Shown here in pieces: positions 41,090 through 52,875 of a stretch of 64,000 bases of DNA (its first letter is position 1; each line of letters begins with the position of its first letter). The notes under the pieces are model-generated. The model worked only from the letters and a program-made list of their open reading frames with translations, did no database searches and was not told the DNA's origin. Made by a program: the position numbers and the translations under genes. This DNA comes from Polaromonas sp. JS666 (GTDB lineage: Bacteria > Pseudomonadota > Gammaproteobacteria > Burkholderiales > Burkholderiaceae_C), in the NCBI RefSeq assembly GCF_000013865.1, contig NC_007948.1, positions 806,001 through 870,000 of the forward strand, in the 5' to 3' direction.

Positions 41090-41180
41090 GGCCCCCACGC
41101 TTGCCACTTCGTGTGCTGCGCTGCCCCCTGGGGGGGCGCTGCGCCTGCGGCCCGGCAAAGCCGGTTCCGCGGCCCTTGCT
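41090..41180 (+). repeat. Two-hairpin dispersed repeat, copy H
   Basis: GGCCCCCACGCTTGCCACTT begins one base after the sspA TAA. Hairpin 1 is changed to GCCCCCTGGGGGGGC; hairpin 2 is CCGGC-AAA-GCCGG as in copy A. It fills most of the 150-bp sspA-sspB gap. Confidence 0.85.
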
Positions 41181-41238
41181 AGTGAGGACGGCGCCGTTTT
41201 GAATACCGCGCGGGTCCAGATCTAAGTTGGCTGATCTG

Positions 41239-41796
41239 ATGAACGCACCGGATTCTTCGTCGACCCGCCCGTACCTGATACGGGCCCTGTACGAATGGTG
41301 TACCGACAACGGCCTCACGCCCTATGTGGCGGTGGCGGTGGACGAAACCGTGCAGGTACCGCGCGAGTACGTCAAGAACAATGAGATCGTGCTCAACATC
41401 AGCTTTGATGCGACCAGCTCGCTCAAACTGGGCAATGACTTTATCGAATTCAAGGCGCGTTTTGCCGGCAGCGCCCGCGAGATCATCGTTCCTATCACCC
41501 ATGTGATTGCCATCTATGCCCGTGAAAATGGGCAGGGCATGGCGTTTCCCATGGTGGCATCTCCACCGGCATCGTCGGCAGGTCCTGCGGGTGGTGTGGA
41601 GGCTGCTGCAGCTGTGACTGACATGTCTGCTCCGGCCGATGCATCAGGGTTGGCAGGCGCGGGTGAGGGGGTGGACAGCAAGATCATGCAACTGGTCCCC
41701 GACAGTGTGCCCGAGGCTGGCGATCCCGGCCCTGATTCCCCCGAGCCCCCGAAGTCACCGCCGCGCACGCGTCCGTCACTCAAGCGCGTCAAGTAA
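41239..41796 (+). CDS. sspB: ClpXP protease specificity-enhancing factor SspB
   Basis: The 185-residue protein has the SspB fold at 1-115 (RPYLIRALYEWCTDNGLTPYVAVAVDE, NNEIVLNISFDATSSLKLGNDFIEFKARFAG) that binds ssrA-tagged substrates. An Ala/Pro-rich linker follows, and a basic C-terminal tail (PSLKRVK) is the ClpX-binding module. ATG 41239 is taken over an in-frame TTG at 41227. Linked to sspA as in enterics. tRNA-Thr starts 11 bp after its stop. Confidence 0.93.
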   Translation: MNAPDSSSTRPYLIRALYEWCTDNGLTPYVAVAVDETVQVPREYVKNNEIVLNISFDATSSLKLGNDFIEFKARFAGSAREIIVPITHVIAIYARENGQGMAFPMVASPPASSAGPAGGVEAAAAVTDMSAPADASGLAGAGEGVDSKIMQLVPDSVPEAGDPGPDSPEPPKSPPRTRPSLKRVK

Positions 41797-41807
41797 AATA
41801 GTTTTGT

Positions 41808-41883
41808 GCCGCTTTAGCTCAGTTGGTAGAGCAACCGCCTTGTAAGCGGTAGGTCGTCAGTTCGATTCCGACAAGCGGCACCA
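41808..41883 (+). tRNA. tRNA-Thr (TGT)
   Basis: 76 nt with a full cloverleaf: acceptor GCCGCTT/AAGCGGC, D arm, anticodon stem ACCGC/GCGGT with loop CTTGTAA and anticodon TGT at 41841-41843, T arm with TTCGATT, and an encoded CCA. The 123 bp after it hold no gene. Confidence 0.97.
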
Positions 41884-42006
41884 TTTCTCAGCGCATCTTT
41901 GCCATCCCATACTTCATGGGTGTTTGGCGCTACGGATTGAGTAGCGACTGGCAAACCAATCATCGGGCCAGCGGCGCGGAGCCTCCGCTGTGGACGTACG
42001 CAGCTA

Positions 42007-42324
42007 CTACTTTTTGGCTATTAGTATCTTCAGCCGAATTGAGGTAACCTTCCAACCTTTGCCCAGCAGGCGAGCCTGGATGAGCGGGAGTAGCTGACGG
42101 ATTTTCGCGGCGGCTGCGTTGCCGCTCACCAGCAGGCACCAACTTTCTCCCTCAATCGGTCCGGCCTTGACGGCAGGACGCAGGGCCTCCGGAATCAGCG
42201 ATTCGATCTCCTTGAGTCTGTCGTTGGACTCACGGACGAGTTCGGTCAACCGCGCCAGGGACGGAGAATTCCCGGCGGCCTGGTGGATGGTGAGGGTCGG
42301 GGGAAGGCGCCGGATGGAGTTCAC
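42007..42324 (-). CDS. DciA/DUF721-family protein
   Basis: The 105-residue protein has the DciA (DUF721) domain, recognisable by SLARLTELVRESNDRLKEIESLIPEALRPAVKAGPIEGESWCLLVSGNAAAAKIRQLLPLIQARLL. DciA proteins are the ancestral loaders of the DnaB replicative helicase; this copy lacks the C-terminal extension and is short. Its place near secA and an M23 peptidase matches the conserved proteobacterial neighbourhood. It is divergent from the M23 gene. Confidence 0.85.
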   Translation of the reverse strand: MNSIRRLPPTLTIHQAAGNSPSLARLTELVRESNDRLKEIESLIPEALRPAVKAGPIEGESWCLLVSGNAAAAKIRQLLPLIQARLLGKGWKVTSIRLKILIAKK

Positions 42325-42376
42325 GTAGGGCGGGCTCTGGCCCGGTCAGTGCAAGCATTGAAAGAGGTAGACACAA

Positions 42377-43360
42377 GTGCATTTGATTATCACGGATGCG
42401 TGGCTGGCCAACAGCCGGGCCATCTATTTAAGTGGCACAAAGCTGATTCTGGCGGGCTTGGTTGCCGCATTGGCCCTCATGCTGGTTGCCGCCGGTCTGT
42501 ACCACTGGGTGTTTCTCAAGGGGGCCCGTGAAGGCTGGCCCGTGATTGGATCGCTGGTGAAGCTGGTGGTCAAGGACGAGTTCGATCAGCGCGATCGCTT
42601 TTTGCGCGAGAACCTCGACGTGATGGCCAGGCGGCTGGGTGAAATGCAGGCCAAGGTGATGCAGCTCGAGGCACTGGGTGAGCGGGTCTCGGGGCTGGCC
42701 GGCGTGAACCCTGGCGAGATCAGGACCGTTCCTGGCAGCGGCGGCGCGCTGGTGTCCGGGCATTCGCTCACGATGGAAGAGCTCCAGGCCACGCTGGCCG
42801 ACCTCGACAAGCTGACCGACCAGAGGGTGGACCTGATGACCGTGATGGAGTCGCGCCTCTTTGACCAGAAGATCAAGAAAATGATGGTGCCGACGCAGGA
42901 GCCGGTGGCCGGCGGTCAACTCGGCTCGTCCTTTGGCTGGCGCATTGATCCCTTCAATGGACGGTCTGCGCTGCATACCGGCCTGGACTTTCCGTCAGAT
43001 CCGGGTACGGCGATTCTGGCGGCTGCTGGTGGTGTGGTCGTGACGCAGGAATATCACCCGGCCTACGGCAACATGGTGGAAGTGGACCATGGCAATGAGC
43101 TGGTCACGCGCTATGCGCATGCATCGCGGGTGCTGGTCAAAAAGGGCGATCTGGTCAAGCGCGGGCAGAAGATCGCGGAAGTGGGCGCCACGGGGCGCTC
43201 CACCGGGCCGCACCTGCATTTCGAGGTTTTGGTCCAGGGTGTTTTTCAGGATCCGCAGAAATTCCTGACTGCCGGGCAGAAATTACCCAGGCTTGCAGTG
43301 GCCGCAGCAGCCGTGCGGCCGCAGCCTGCGACGGTCCTGCGACAAGCCCCCGCGAACTAG
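42377..43360 (+). CDS. M23-family metallopeptidase (LytM/peptidoglycan endopeptidase type)
   Basis: The 327-residue product from GTG 42377 has a membrane anchor (LILAGLVAALALMLVAAGLYHWVF), a coiled-coil-like region (about 75-105) and a C-terminal M23 domain. Zinc motifs are present: HTGLDF with the upstream GWRIDPFNGRSALH, and GPHLHFEV. GATGRSTGPHLHFE is intact, so it should be catalytically active. It probably cleaves peptidoglycan cross-links. It lies upstream of secA, where enterics have secM. Confidence 0.92.
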   Translation: MHLIITDAWLANSRAIYLSGTKLILAGLVAALALMLVAAGLYHWVFLKGAREGWPVIGSLVKLVVKDEFDQRDRFLRENLDVMARRLGEMQAKVMQLEALGERVSGLAGVNPGEIRTVPGSGGALVSGHSLTMEELQATLADLDKLTDQRVDLMTVMESRLFDQKIKKMMVPTQEPVAGGQLGSSFGWRIDPFNGRSALHTGLDFPSDPGTAILAAAGGVVVTQEYHPAYGNMVEVDHGNELVTRYAHASRVLVKKGDLVKRGQKIAEVGATGRSTGPHLHFEVLVQGVFQDPQKFLTAGQKLPRLAVAAAAVRPQPATVLRQAPAN

Positions 43361-43451
43361 CTGCTCCGGCAGCGCTAAAATCAGCGGTTTGTGCACAGTT
43401 GAACTAACTGGTAGCGCCCACACCTAAGTTCCGTATTCACTAAGGGATTTT

Positions 43452-43488
43452 GGCCGCCTTGCCCGCTCACGGGAGTGTCAAGGCGGCC
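43452..43488 (+). promoter_or_regulatory. Strong hairpin in the secA leader
   Basis: GGCCGCCTTG (43452-43461) pairs perfectly with CAAGGCGGCC (43479-43488). Inside it CCCG-CTCA-CGGG adds four more pairs with a 5-base bulge. It ends 8 bases before the secA ATG. The only SD-like sequence (AAGG) is within the right arm, so initiation may be blocked when it folds. Confidence 0.65.
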
Positions 43489-43496
43489 TCGCATTT

Positions 43497-46262
<2,766 letters not shown>

Positions 46263-46318
46263 AGCCGTCTGTGTTGAGTCCCTCTGTGTCGAACGACTAG
46301 TCTTCTGGAGTCAAGAAC

Positions 46319-47560
46319 ATGCCCGTCAATCTACTGGCGACCCCTGCGGCGGACCTGTACCCTGTGCCCGGCGTGCGCTGGGGCATCACCGAAGCAGGCA
46401 TACGCAAGGCCAACCGCAAGGATCTGGCTGTGCTGCTGCTGGATGAGGGGTCCTCGGTAGGCGCCGTCTTCACGCAAAACAGGTTTTGTGCGGCGCCCGT
46501 GCAGATCTGCCGCGAGCACCTTGCCAAGAACGCGGGGCAAAGCCTGGGCATCCGCGCCATGCTGATCAACACCGGCAATGCCAACGCCGGTACCGGCGAG
46601 GACGGCCTGAACCGTGCGCTGGCCAGCTGCATTGCACTGGCCCGCGAACTCAATCTGGCGCCCGAACAGATCCTGCCGTTTTCAACCGGCGTGATCATGG
46701 AACCGCTGCCGCACGACCGCATTGCCGCTGGCCTGCCCGCCGCGCTGGCGGACGCCAGGTCCGACAACTGGGCGAATGCGGCCGAGGCCATCATGACCAC
46801 CGATACGGTGGCCAAGGCATTCTCCACCAGGCTCGTGATCGGCGGCGCAGAAGTCACCATCACTGGCATCAGCAAGGGCGCCGGCATGATCCGGCCCAAC
46901 ATGGCGACCATGCTGGGCTTCATGGCCACCAATGCCTGCGTGTCGCAAACCTTGATGGCCCAACTGGCACGCGAACTCGCCGAGGGTTCGTTCAACCGCG
47001 TCACGGTGGATGGCGACACGTCGACCAACGACTCCTTTGTGGTCGTGGCCACCAATCAGGCCAGCCACCCGCCCATCACGTCGCTGGACAGCGCAGACGG
47101 CCAGGCTCTGCGTGCCGCCATGCTGGACATCGCCAGAAAACTGGCGCAGGCCATTGTCCGCGACGGCGAGGGGGCGACCAAATTCATCACGGTGCAGATC
47201 GAGGGCGGAAAAACCGGCGAGGAATGCCGCAAGGTGGCCTACGCCATCGCCCACTCGCCGCTGGTCAAGACGGCATTTTTTGCCAGCGACCCCAACCTCG
47301 GCCGCATTCTGGCGGCCGTGGGCTATGCCGGCATTGACGACCTCGACCAGACCCGGATCGACCTGTACCTGGACGATGTGCTGGTGGCCAAAAATGGCGG
47401 TCGGCACGTGGACTACGTCGAGGCAGACGGCCAGCGGGTGATGAAGCAAAGCGAGATCACGGTGCGCGTGGGACTGGGCCGTGGCGAGGCCCAGGATACC
47501 GTCTGGACCTGCGACCTCTCCTACGACTACGTCAAGATCAACGCTGATTACCGCAGCTAA
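46319..47560 (+). CDS. argJ: Bifunctional glutamate N-acetyltransferase/ornithine acetyltransferase
   Basis: The 413-residue enzyme recycles the acetyl group in arginine synthesis. It self-cleaves before the Thr in [16 protein letters not shown] (near residue 200), which becomes the nucleophile. The N-terminal [29 protein letters not shown] and C-terminal [17 protein letters not shown] are family hallmarks. Whether it also makes N-acetylglutamate from acetyl-CoA cannot be told from sequence. It follows secA by 56 bp. Confidence 0.97.
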   Translation: MPVNLLATPAADLYPVPGVRWGITEAGIRKANRKDLAVLLLDEGSSVGAVFTQNRFCAAPVQICREHLAKNAGQSLGIRAMLINTGNANAGTGEDGLNRALASCIALARELNLAPEQILPFSTGVIMEPLPHDRIAAGLPAALADARSDNWANAAEAIMTTDTVAKAFSTRLVIGGAEVTITGISKGAGMIRPNMATMLGFMATNACVSQTLMAQLARELAEGSFNRVTVDGDTSTNDSFVVVATNQASHPPITSLDSADGQALRAAMLDIARKLAQAIVRDGEGATKFITVQIEGGKTGEECRKVAYAIAHSPLVKTAFFASDPNLGRILAAVGYAGIDDLDQTRIDLYLDDVLVAKNGGRHVDYVEADGQRVMKQSEITVRVGLGRGEAQDTVWTCDLSYDYVKINADYRS

Positions 47561-47581
47561 AGCAACCGGGGCTATAGAAGC

Positions 47582-48457
47582 ATGAACGAGCAGTTTGAAC
47601 GCCTGATGGCGCGGGTAGAGTCCCTGGTCACGCGCATTGAATCGGTTTTGCCGCAACCGCTGCAGGCGCCCGACTGGCAGGCGTCAGTCGCCTACCGCTA
47701 CCGCAAGCGCAGCTCGGGCCACGGCTCGCTCGAGCCTGTCAGGCACCTGGGCGCGATGCGCCTGGCCGACCTGAAGGAAATCGAGGACCAGAAGGAAAAA
47801 ATCCGCCGCAACACCGAGCAGTTCGTCAACGGCAAGCCTGCCAACAATGTGCTGTTGACGGGCGCACGAGGCACCGGCAAGTCGTCGCTGATCAAGGCCT
47901 GCCTGAACGAATATTCGGCCCGCGGATTGCGGCTGATTGAAGTCGACAAGGCCGACCTGATGGACTTGCCGGACATTGTGGACGTGGTGTCCGAATTGCC
48001 CGAGAAGTTCATCGTGTTTTGTGACGACCTCAGCTTTGAGGAGGGCGAGCCCGGTTACAAGGCGCTCAAGTCCATCCTCGACGGATCGGTCGCAGCGGCC
48101 ACGCCGAATGTGCTGATTTATGCGACCAGCAACCGGCGCCATCTGCTGCCCGAGTACATGACGGAAAACCTCACCTACACGCACAGCGAGGATGGCGAGG
48201 TTCACCCCGGCGAGGTGGTGGAAGAAAAGATTTCGCTCTCCGAGCGCTTCGGCCTGTGGGTCAGTTTTTACCCGTTTACCCAGGACGAATACCTCACGAT
48301 CGTGGCCCAGTGGTTGTCGTCGTTCGGCGTGGATGCGCAGGCCATCGAGGCAGCCCGGCCGGCATCGCTGGTATGGGCGCTGGAGCGCGGCTCGCGCAGC
48401 GGCCGTGTGGCTTACCAGTTTGCGCGTGACTACGCTGGCCAGCATCCCGGCGCTTGA
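47582..48457 (+). CDS. AAA ATPase of the DUF815 family
   Basis: The 291-residue protein has Walker A GARGTGKSSLIKA near residue 98, Walker B-like EKFIVFCDDLSFEEGE, sensor region VLIYATSNRRHLLPEY and the LSERFGLWVSFYPFTQDEYL segment. DUF815 ATPases are widespread and poorly characterised. It lies 21 bp after argJ and 5 bp before the Nudix gene, so the three are probably cotranscribed. No partner domain or substrate can be inferred. Confidence 0.9.
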   Translation: MNEQFERLMARVESLVTRIESVLPQPLQAPDWQASVAYRYRKRSSGHGSLEPVRHLGAMRLADLKEIEDQKEKIRRNTEQFVNGKPANNVLLTGARGTGKSSLIKACLNEYSARGLRLIEVDKADLMDLPDIVDVVSELPEKFIVFCDDLSFEEGEPGYKALKSILDGSVAAATPNVLIYATSNRRHLLPEYMTENLTYTHSEDGEVHPGEVVEEKISLSERFGLWVSFYPFTQDEYLTIVAQWLSSFGVDAQAIEAARPASLVWALERGSRSGRVAYQFARDYAGQHPGA

Positions 48458-48462
48458 GCAGC

Positions 48463-48963
48463 ATGACCGCGCAGATTCTCGTGGCCGATGCCGGCCGGCC
48501 CCGTGAGGGCGGTGCGGATCGCCAGGTGATCGATGTGGCCGTAGGGGTTCTGGTGCAGCCCGGCGGCGACTTTCTGCTGACCTCGCGCCCGCCCGGCAAG
48601 GTCTACGAAGGCTATTGGGAGTTTCCCGGCGGCAAGCTGGAGCAGGGCGAGAGTGTCGAGCAGGCGCTGCGCCGCGAACTGCAGGAAGAGATCGGTATCA
48701 CCATCGGCGCCGTGCATCCGTGGAAGGTTGAAATGGTGGACTACCCCCATGCGCTGGTCAGGCTCAACTTCTGCAAGGTGTTTGAGTGGACGGGTGAACT
48801 GCACATGCACGAGGGGCAGTCGTTCGCCTGGCAGTCATTGCCGGTCACCGTGCAGCCGGTGTTGCCCGGCACGGTTCCGGTGCTAGCTTGGTTTGCCGAA
48901 GAGCGGGGCTTTTCGGGCGCGACGCGCTGGTCGCCGGCCCAACCCGGTTTGCTCTCTAATTGA
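48463..48963 (+). CDS. MutT-like Nudix hydrolase (8-oxo-dGTP diphosphatase type)
   Basis: The 166-residue protein has a complete Nudix box, GGKLEQGESVEQALRRELQEEIGI, and the upstream LLTSRPPGKVYEGYWEFPGGK typical of MutT, which removes 8-oxo-dGTP from the nucleotide pool. It has about 25 extra N-terminal residues relative to E. coli MutT. ATG 48463 is chosen; a TTG at 48454 overlaps the preceding stop. It converges on the transglycosylase gene. Confidence 0.9.
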   Translation: MTAQILVADAGRPREGGADRQVIDVAVGVLVQPGGDFLLTSRPPGKVYEGYWEFPGGKLEQGESVEQALRRELQEEIGITIGAVHPWKVEMVDYPHALVRLNFCKVFEWTGELHMHEGQSFAWQSLPVTVQPVLPGTVPVLAWFAEERGFSGATRWSPAQPGLLSN

Positions 48964-49020
48964 TAGCTGTAAACCGGGAGCTCATTCGGGTTCTGGCTTG
49001 TTTTATGCGCGAAAGCGGTT

Positions 49021-49677
49021 TCAGCCGCTGAATTCCCACTGTTTGCTCGCACCCATCACCGCGTTCGGGTAGGGCGCCTTGCCGCGCGAGCCGTTGTAGC
49101 GGCCCAGGCCCAAGAACAGATCGCCGCGTTCCCGGTCCAGGTAATGGCGAAGGATGACGCAGCCGAAGCGCAAATTGGTCTGCATGTGAAAGAGCTTGGA
49201 CGGATCGCCGTCTCCAATCACGCGTGTCCAGAAGGGCATGACCTGCATGTAACCGCGCGCGCCCACGTTACTCACGGCGAACTTGCGGAAATTGCTTTCG
49301 ACCTGGATCAGGCCGAGGACCAGCGTGACGTCCAGCCCGGCGCGTTTGCTCTCATACCAGGCGGTTTGCAGGAACTCCTTGCGGATTTGCCACTCGGGGT
49401 TTTTCTTTCTCAGGCGATCGCTCATGGCGCCCAGCCAGCGCAGATACGCCAGCCGGCTTTCGGTGTCCTTGAACTCCGGCACCGGGGGGGCCTGGTTGGC
49501 GACGGCCGAGCTCAGTGCCGATCGGACCGAGTCCATCAATGGCTCTTCAATCTGGGCGCCGGCGCTCGCCTGCTCTGAAAATAAGAACGGAATGCACGCG
49601 GCAGACAGGGACTGCAGGCACCTTCTTCTTGAAAATTGCCTGAGGGCCGTTGCAGACGCGATGCCGGGCGCTGTCAC
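49021..49677 (-). CDS. Lytic transglycosylase (SLT domain)
   Basis: The 218-residue protein cleaves peptidoglycan glycan strands in its family. The SLT fold shows [40 protein letters not shown], with the catalytic Glu in QVESNF, then [32 protein letters not shown]. The signal region has SRRRCLQS, matching a twin-arginine pattern, so Tat export is possible. Its start overlaps the proS stop by 4 bases (ATGA), so it is coupled to proS. Confidence 0.92.
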
Positions 49678-51416
49678 AGGGCCAGTTTCCCCTTGAGAAA
49701 GTCCAGCGCAGTGGCTGCATCGACCTTGCTGGAGGCGGCGTCACGCCGGTGCTGGTATTCAAGCTGGCCTTCTTTCAGGCCACGGTCGCCAATGGTGACG
49801 CGGTGCGGCACGCCGATCAGCTCCCAGTCGGCAAACATCGCGCCGGGGCGCTCGCCGCGGTCATCGAGGATCACGTCCACGCCGGCGGCGAGGAGTTCGC
49901 CATAGAGCTTGTCGGCGGCGGCCTTTACGTCGGCGAAGCGGTCCGGGCTGATGGGGCAAATTACCACCGTGAACGGGGCAATGGCGTCGGGCCAGATGAT
50001 GCCGCGCTCGTCGTGGTTTTGCTCGATGGCGGCAGCGGGCAGGCGTGTGATGCCGATGCCGTAGCAGCCCATTTCCAGGAACTGCGGCTTGCCGTTTTCG
50101 TCCAGGAAGGTGGCATTCATGGCCTGGCTGTATTTGGTGCCGAGGTAGAACACATGGCCCACCTCAATGCCGCGCTCAATGGCCAGCACGCCCTTGCCGT
50201 CGGGCGAGGGGTTGCCCGCGACCACGTTGCGCAGGTCGGCCACCAGCTCGGGTTCAGCAAGATCGCGTCCCCAGTTCACGCCGGTGATGTGGAAATCAAT
50301 CTCGTTGGCGCCGCACACCCAGTCGCTCAGTGCAGCCACCTCACGGTCAACCACCAACTTCACCGGTTTTTGAAGGTTCAGGGGCCCCAGGTAGCCGGGC
50401 TTGCAGCCAAAGTGCTCCTCGATTTCTGGCAGGGTGGCAAAGCGGAACCCTGCGAGGCCGGGTACCTTGCCGACCTTGACTTCATTCATGTCATGGTCGC
50501 CGCGCAACAATAGCAGCCAGATCTGTGTCTTGATGATCTTGCCGGCTTCGTCGGTCTGGTCGGTGGCCAGCACCAGGGATTTGACGGTCGTTTCCAGCGG
50601 AATGCCCAGCAACTGGGCTACGTCGGCGCAGGTCGCCTTGTCCGGTGTGGCCGTCTTGACCATGGCCTGCGATGCAGCCTTGCGGTCGCACTGCGGCGGC
50701 AGCGCTTCGGCTTTTTCCATATTGGCCGCATAGTCGCTGCCGGGGCAGTAGACGATGGCGTCTTCGCCGGTGGCGGCGATCACCTGGAATTCTTCGCTCA
50801 GGTCGCCGCCAATCGCGCCGCTGTCGGCGGCCACGGCGCGGTAGGTGAGGCCAAAGCGGTCAAAAATCCGCCGGTAGGCCTGCGCCATGATCTGGTAGCT
50901 GGCCTTGGCGCTGGCCTGGTCGCGGTCAAAGCTGTAGGCGTCTTTCATGGTGAATTCGCGCCCGCGCATCAGGCCAAAACGCGGCCGGCGCTCGTCGCGG
51001 AATTTGGTCTGGATCTGGTACAGGTTCTTCGGCAGCTGTTTGTAGCTCTTGATGTCCTGGCGCATCACATCGGTGATGACTTCCTCGCTGGTCGGCTGTA
51101 CCACGAAATCCCGGCCATGGCGGTCCTTGATGCGCAGCAGTTCGGGTCCCATTTTTTCAAACCGGCCGGTCTCCTGCCAGAATTCGGCCGGCTGGATCAC
51201 CGGCATGGTCATTTCCACGGCGCCGGCGCGGTTCATTTCCTCACGAACGATGGCCTCGACCTTGCGGATGACACGCAAACCCATGGGCATGTAGCTGTAT
51301 ATGCCGGCACCGAGCTTTTTGATCATACCGGCGCGCATCATGAGCTGGTGGCTGACGATCTCCGCATCCGCAGGGGCTTCCTTGAGGGTGGAAATGAAGA
51401 ACTGGGAGGCTTTCAT
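49674..51416 (-). CDS. proS: Prolyl-tRNA synthetase (bacterial type with editing domain)
   Basis: The 580-residue class II synthetase has motif 2 in [31 protein letters not shown], an insertion (about residues 230-390) of the YbaK/INS editing type including [23 protein letters not shown], motif 3 near [17 protein letters not shown] and an anticodon-binding C-terminal domain. The start [32 protein letters not shown] is standard. It is divergent from rppH, with 114 bp between starts. Confidence 0.97.
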
Positions 51417-51470
51417 GGGCTATTTTTCTGGAATTCTGCGTTGGAAGGGGGCTGGAGCCCGGCCGTGCGC

Positions 51471-51499
51471 TTGGCGCTGGCGCCTTCGCTGTGCATAAT
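51471..51499 (+). promoter_or_regulatory. Sigma70-type promoter of rppH
   Basis: TTGGCG (51471-51476) and CATAAT (51494-51499) are spaced 17 bp apart, predicting a start near 51506 and a 25-nt leader before ATG 51531. Confidence 0.6.
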
Positions 51500-51530
51500 G
51501 GACTCAGTTTAAAAAATTTGAGGTTTGATT

Positions 51531-52250
51531 ATGCTTGACCGGGATGGCTTTAGGCCTAACGTCGGCATCATCTTGCTCAACCAGAGAAGTCAGGTATTTT
51601 GGGGCAAACGTATCCGTACCCACTCGTGGCAGTTTCCGCAGGGTGGCATTGATCGGGGCGAAAATCCCGAACAGGCCATGTACCGCGAATTGCATGAGGA
51701 AGTGGGGCTGTTGCCACAGCATGTTCATGTGCTGGCCCGTACCCGAGATTGGTTGCGCTATGAGGTGCCTGACCGGTTTATCCGCCGCGATGCGCGCGGA
51801 CATTACAAAGGCCAGAAGCAGATATGGTTCCTGCTGCAGCTGGTCGGTTACGACTGGAACCTGAACCTGCGCGCGACAGATCATCCCGAGTTTGACGCCT
51901 GGCGCTGGAACGACTACTGGGTGCCGCTCGACGTCGTGGTGGAGTTCAAGCGCGGCGTATACGAGATGGCGCTGACCGAACTGGCGCGCTTTGTGCCTCG
52001 GGTCGATCCACGCTCCGCTCCACGGCCTGATTCCCGGCCCGACCATCGCAACCGCTACCTGCGCGGCGGCGTGCATCTGCGTGATCAAATGGCGGGCCAA
52101 GCCGGCGAAGCCAATCCCCATCCGGCCAACAGCATGACATACAGCTACACGGCCAGATTGGGCGCCTCGTTTGAATTGCCCCCTGGCGCCACCTTTGAAC
52201 CCGATCCGCAGACCAGCCTGGGCGCGGATCCTTCGCCCCCCAAAACATGA
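51531..52250 (+). CDS. rppH: RNA pyrophosphohydrolase with a C-terminal extension
   Basis: The 239-residue Nudix protein starts [17 protein letters not shown] and has the box [23 protein letters not shown] and the RppH-specific [11 protein letters not shown]. RppH removes pyrophosphate from mRNA 5' ends and starts decay. The core ends near residue 155. About 80 further residues are Pro/Arg/Asp-rich, unlike the 176-residue E. coli enzyme. GAGG lies 7 bases before ATG 51531. Its stop overlaps the next gene's start. Confidence 0.94.
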   Translation: MLDRDGFRPNVGIILLNQRSQVFWGKRIRTHSWQFPQGGIDRGENPEQAMYRELHEEVGLLPQHVHVLARTRDWLRYEVPDRFIRRDARGHYKGQKQIWFLLQLVGYDWNLNLRATDHPEFDAWRWNDYWVPLDVVVEFKRGVYEMALTELARFVPRVDPRSAPRPDSRPDHRNRYLRGGVHLRDQMAGQAGEANPHPANSMTYSYTARLGASFELPPGATFEPDPQTSLGADPSPPKT

Positions 52251-52768
52251 CTTTCAAACCGGCCGCTGCGGCCCGCCTTTCTTGTGTAGCGCTTGCGCTG
52301 GCTTTCAGTTGCGCGGTCTCGGCCCAGAGCGCCACGGATGACCCGGACTGGAAGGAGTCGGAGGCTCCGCCACCTCCGGCATTCGATGCGGGCAAGCTGG
52401 TTACTTTCGATGTGTCACCCAATTCCTCGCTGGTCTTCGGCGTTGATCCCGCGACTATCCGCATTTCCAACAGCGACGGCCTTGTGCGCTATGTGATGGT
52501 GGCGACCAGCGCGAGTGGTGCGCGCAACGTGATGTACGAAGGCATACGCTGCGCTACCGGGGAATACAAGACCTACGCGCGATACTCGCCCGATGGCCGC
52601 TGGACCCCGGTGGCCAATGCGGAGTGGCGCTCCATGTTCGGAAACATGCCGTCCAAGCATGTTTTGCGGTTCGCCAAGGCCGGCGCATGCGACAACGCCG
52701 CACCGGCGCCTTCAGTCACCGTCCTGATAAGCCGGCTGAAAAGTCCGAATTTCAGGATCTCGGAATAG
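52247..52768 (+). CDS. CNP1-like periplasmic protein
   Basis: The 173-residue protein has a signal peptide cleaved near CAVSA-Q and a CNP1-like domain (PF08750 type, by recall): [25 protein letters not shown], then [33 protein letters not shown] and a tail with one more Cys (KAGACDNA), so a disulphide is possible. The function is unknown. It overlaps rppH by 4 bases (ATGA), suggesting coupled expression. Confidence 0.85.
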   Translation: MTFKPAAAARLSCVALALAFSCAVSAQSATDDPDWKESEAPPPPAFDAGKLVTFDVSPNSSLVFGVDPATIRISNSDGLVRYVMVATSASGARNVMYEGIRCATGEYKTYARYSPDGRWTPVANAEWRSMFGNMPSKHVLRFAKAGACDNAAPAPSVTVLISRLKSPNFRISE

Positions 52769-52875
52769 CACACCGTACCCTGTCGTGCGGGGGCATCGCC
52801 CGGTCGTATGGGGTCGGGAGGACTGGTTGCTCCGGTGCACCTTTCGATGCCGGCGGTGCTCTGCCTTTCGGATAG

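Noticed and set aside
20615..41180. Repeats as a CRISPR array
   Set aside because: Copies are kilobases apart, divergent and in both orientations; no regular spacers and no cas genes.
20615..41180. Repeats as ordinary rho-independent terminators
   Set aside because: The hairpins lack T-runs in either orientation and sit inside apparent operons such as his and tat.
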